Below the pieces are notes generated by a model that saw only the letters and a program-made list of their open reading frames with translations, was not told the DNA's origin and did no database searches. Below are positions 61,414-64,000 of a stretch of 64,000 bases of DNA, piece after piece. Location: the NCBI RefSeq assembly GCF_034190915.1, contig NW_026947545.1, forward strand, positions 1,736,001 to 1,800,000, in the 5' to 3' direction. The position numbers and the translations under genes are program-made. This DNA comes from Cavia porcellus. Its lineage: Eukaryota > Chordata > Mammalia > Rodentia > Caviidae. Every line of letters starts with the position of its first letter. Position 1 is the first letter of the stretch.

Positions 61414-61830
61414 GACAGCACGGGGAGGTCAGGGAACATGCAGTGGCAATGTAGGATAGATTTCTGAAAAACATCGCGGGGTGATGCGCATTGTATGGGT
61501 GTGTAACATTACATTCACTAGTAGGAGTTAGAAAAACATCACGGCGTGGTGTGAATTGGAGAGTCTGAATTATGATACGCAGTGAGTGGCAATGTAGGAT
61601 GGAGAAAAGCTCCGCGGGGTGGTCAGCATGGGGAGTTCAGGGAACATGCAGTGGCAATGTAGGATAGGTTTCTGAAAAACATCGCGGTGGTGGTGCGCAT
61701 TGTATGTGTGTGTAACTTTACATTCACTAGTAGGAGTGAGAAAAACATCACGGGGTGGTGTGAATCGGAGGGTCTGAATTAGGATAGGCCGTGAGTGGTA
61801 ATGTAGGATGGAGAAAAGCACCGCGGCGTG
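61414..61830. repeat. Downstream copy of 47018-47434
   Basis: The same two monomers, including the 209-bp length. After it, 61831 corresponds to 47643 rather than 47435, so one S monomer present at 47435 is absent here. Confidence 0.82.
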
Positions 61831-63895
61831 GTCACAATGGGGAGGTCAGGGAACATGCAGTGGCAATGTAGGATAGGTTTCTGAAAAACATCGCGGGGTG
61901 GTGCGCAATGTATCGGTGTGTAACATTACATTCACTATTAGGAGTGAGAAAATCATCAAAGGGTGTTGCGCATTGTATGGGTGTGTAACATTACATTAAC
62001 TAGTAGGAGTGAGAAAAACATCACAGGGGGTGTGAATCAGAGGGTCTGAATTAGGATAGCCAGTGAGTTGCAATGTAGCATGGAGAAAAGCATCGGAGGT
62101 TGGTCAGCATGGGGAGGTCAGGGAACATGCAGTGGCAATGTAGGATAAGTTACTGAAAAACATCGCAGGCTGGTGCACATCCAATGGGTGTGTAACATTA
62201 CATTCCCTAGTAGGAGTGAGAAAAACATCACGCGGTTGTGTGAATCGGAGGGTGTGAATTAGGATAGGCAATGAGTGGCAATGTAGGATGGAGAAAAGCA
62301 CCGCGGGGTGGTCAGCATGGGGAGGTCAGGGAACATGCAGTGGCAATGTAGGATAGGTTTCTGAAAAACTTCCCAGGGTGGTGCACATTGTATGGCTGTG
62401 TAACACTACATTCACTAGTATGAGTGAGAAAAACATCACTAGGTGGTGTGAATCGGAGGGTGTGATTTAGGATAGGCAATAAGTGGCAATGTAGGATGGA
62501 GAAAAGCACCGCGGGGTGGTCAGCATGGAGAGGTTAGGGAACATGCAGTGGCAATGTAGGATAGGTTTCTGAAAAACATCGCGGGGTGGTGCACATAGTA
62601 TGGGTGTGTAACATTACATTCACTATTAGGAGTGAGAAAATCATCACAGGGTGTTGCGCATTGTATGGGTGGGTAATATTACATTCACTAGTAGGAGTGA
62701 GAAAACCATCACGGGGTAGTGTTAATCGGAGAGTCTGAATTATGATACGCAGTGAGTGGCAATGTAGGATGGAGAAAAGCACCCAGGGGTGGTCAGCATG
62801 GGGATTTCAGGGAACATACAGTGGCATTGTAGGATAGGTTTCTGAAAAACATCGCGGGAATGTGCGCATTGTATGGGTGTGTAATATTACATTCACTAGT
62901 AGGAGTGAGAAAAACATCACGGAGTGGTGTGAATCGGAGGGTCTGAATTAGGATAGGAAGTGAGTGGCAATGTAGGATGTAGAAAAGCACCGCGGGGTGA
63001 TCTGCATGGGGAGGTAAGGGAACATGTAGTGGCAATGTAGGATAGGTTTCTGAAAAACATCGCGTGGTGGTGCGCATTGTATGGGTGTGTAACATTACAT
63101 TCACTAGTATGAGTGAGAAAAACATCAACGGGTGGTGTGAATCGGAAGGTCTAAATTAGGATAGACAGTGAGCGGCAATGGACGATGCAGAAAAGCACCG
63201 CGGGGTGGTCAGCATAGGGAGGTAAGGGAACATGCAGTGGCAATGTAGGATAGGTTTCTGAAAAACATCGCGGGGTGGTGCGCATTGAATGGGTGTGTAA
63301 CATTACATTCACTAGTAGGAGTGAGAAAAACATCACAGGGTGGTGTGAATCGGAGGGTCTGAATTAGGATAGGCAGTGTTTGGCAATGTAGGATGGAGAA
63401 AAGCACCGCGGGGTGGTCAGCATGGGGAGTGAGGGAACATGCAGTGGCAATGTAGGATAGGTTTCTGAAAAACATCGCGGGGTGGTGCGCATTGTATGGG
63501 TGTGTAACGTTACATTCACTAGTAGGAGTGAGAAAAACATCACGGGGTAGTGTGAATCGGAGGTTCTGATTTAGGATATGCGGTGAGTGGCAATGTAGGA
63601 TGGAGAAAAGCACTGCGGGGTGTTCAGCATGTGGAGGTCAGGGAACATGCATTGGCAATGCAGGATAGGTTTCTGAAAAACATAGCGGGGTGGTGCGCAT
63701 TGTATGGGTGTGTAACATTACATTCACTACTAGGAGTGAGAAAAACATCACGGGGTGGTGCGCATTGTATTGGTGTGTAATATTACATTCACTAGTGGGA
63801 GTGAGAAATACATCACGGGGTGGTGTGAATCCGAGGGTCTGAATTAGGATATGCAGTGAGTGGCAATGTAGGATGGAGAAAAGCCCCCAGGGGTG

Positions 63896-64000
63896 GTCAG
63901 CATGGGGAGGTCAGGGAACATACAGTGGCAATGTAAGATAGGTTTCTGAAAAATATCGCGGGGTGGTGCGCATAGTATGAGTGTGTAACATTACATTCAC
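63896..64000 (+). repeat. Partial monomer at right edge (C plus part of A)
   Basis: A full C subunit (63896-63965) is followed by the first 35 bases of an A subunit (GTGCGCATAGTATGAGTGTG and onward). The variants match the monomer at 55357. The array continues to the right of the window. Confidence 0.95.

Larger units (their letters stand above)
45575..63895. repeat. More diverged right-hand section (80 monomers)
   Basis: The same monomer family, but without the 7.56-kb periodicity. Single-S runs are longer (for example five S from 52939 to 53978) and long monomers fewer (24 L and 1 XL among 80). Variants frequent here and rare further left include TATGACTAAGAAAAAC, GGGAAGGTCAGGG, GGGGGTGAATTAGG, GGATGGAGTAAAGC and ATTGGAAAG-like changes. 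Local duplications show that exchange still occurs, but on a scale of 0.7-2.8 kb. Confidence 0.85.
1..64000. repeat. Continuous satellite array of 208/273/338-bp monomers
   Basis: The entire window is head-to-tail copies of one repeat family in a single orientation. Starting each monomer at the motif GTCAGCATGG, steps between successive starts are almost always 208 or 273 bp, six times 338/339 bp, with 1-2-bp variants (206, 207, 209, 272, 274). About 272 complete monomers fit between 64 and 63895. No stretch over 300 bp falls outside the pattern, so there is no space for unique genes or inserted mobile elements. The hand-derived 208-bp consensus is about 50% GC but strongly strand-asymmetric, with roughly 78 G to 27 C on the plus strand. 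Tandem satellites of this kind are typical of eukaryotic heterochromatin; the exact location and host are not shown by the sequence. I do not recognise the family by name. Confidence 0.98.

Noticed and set aside
1..64000. Tandem-repeat protein gene (such as a mucin or silk-like exon)
   Set aside because: Monomer lengths of 208 and 338 bp, frequent 1-bp indels and stops in each unit do not keep any frame open across monomers.
1..64000. CRISPR array
   Set aside because: The regularly spaced similar sequences are contiguous repeats; the intervals between conserved motifs are themselves repeated, so there are no unique spacers, and no cas-like genes are present.
1..64000. tRNA, rRNA or other structured RNA genes
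   Set aside because: No cloverleaf, A/B-box promoter pair or rRNA-like stretch was seen in the monomer, and there is no non-repeat sequence to hold one.

Overview
The whole 64 kb window is one uninterrupted satellite-DNA array. All repeats lie in the same orientation and the array runs off both ends of the window. I find no credible protein-coding gene, RNA gene, transposon, CRISPR array or unique-sequence island. Long, homogenised, head-to-tail arrays with higher-order structure point to a eukaryotic nuclear genome, in a centromeric, pericentromeric, subtelomeric or sex-chromosome heterochromatic block. The sequence alone does not identify the species or the chromosomal position.

Basic design. 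The commonest monomer is 208 bp and splits into three subunits that all end in a variant of CACGGGGTG: C (70 bp, starts GTCAGCATGG), A (65 bp, starts GTGCGCATTG, carries ACTAGT) and B (73 bp, starts GTGTGAATCGG). The order is C-A-B. Subunit A occurs once, twice or three times, giving monomers of 208 bp (S), 273 bp (L) and 338 bp (XL), so length is 143 + 65n. Walking the window by the GTCAGCAT start motif I count about 272 complete monomers (about 166 S, 100 L, 6 XL). Nearly all keep these lengths to within 1-2 bp.

Layout. (1) 1-8926: a 29-monomer, 6,940-bp block (64-7003), then the start of a second copy. (2) 8927-31610: three consecutive, almost identical copies of a 32-monomer higher-order repeat (7,562, 7,561 and 7,561 bp), each holding two smaller tandem duplications (1,170 and 1,168 bp). 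(3) 31611-41516: a mosaic of the same monomer types with 1,923-bp and 5,772-bp spaced duplications and a five-monomer deletion. (4) 41517-45574: a return to the order seen at 5288-8719, about 36.2-36.9 kb away. (5) 45575-64000: a more diverged section rich in S monomers, with its own local duplications (2,752 bp twice, 689 bp twice, an approximate 832-bp one, and pairs 9,093 and 14,396 bp apart).

The features are layers of one repeat hierarchy: about 70-bp subunits, then 208/273/338-bp monomers, frequent 481-bp S+L dimers, 0.7-2.8-kb tandem duplications, and 6.9-7.6-kb higher-order repeats. Junctions fall in register with the monomer, and several monomers are visible hybrids, as expected from unequal crossing-over and gene conversion. 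The many 65-87-codon open frames, mostly on the minus strand, recur once per monomer and are by-products of the repeat, so no CDS is annotated.
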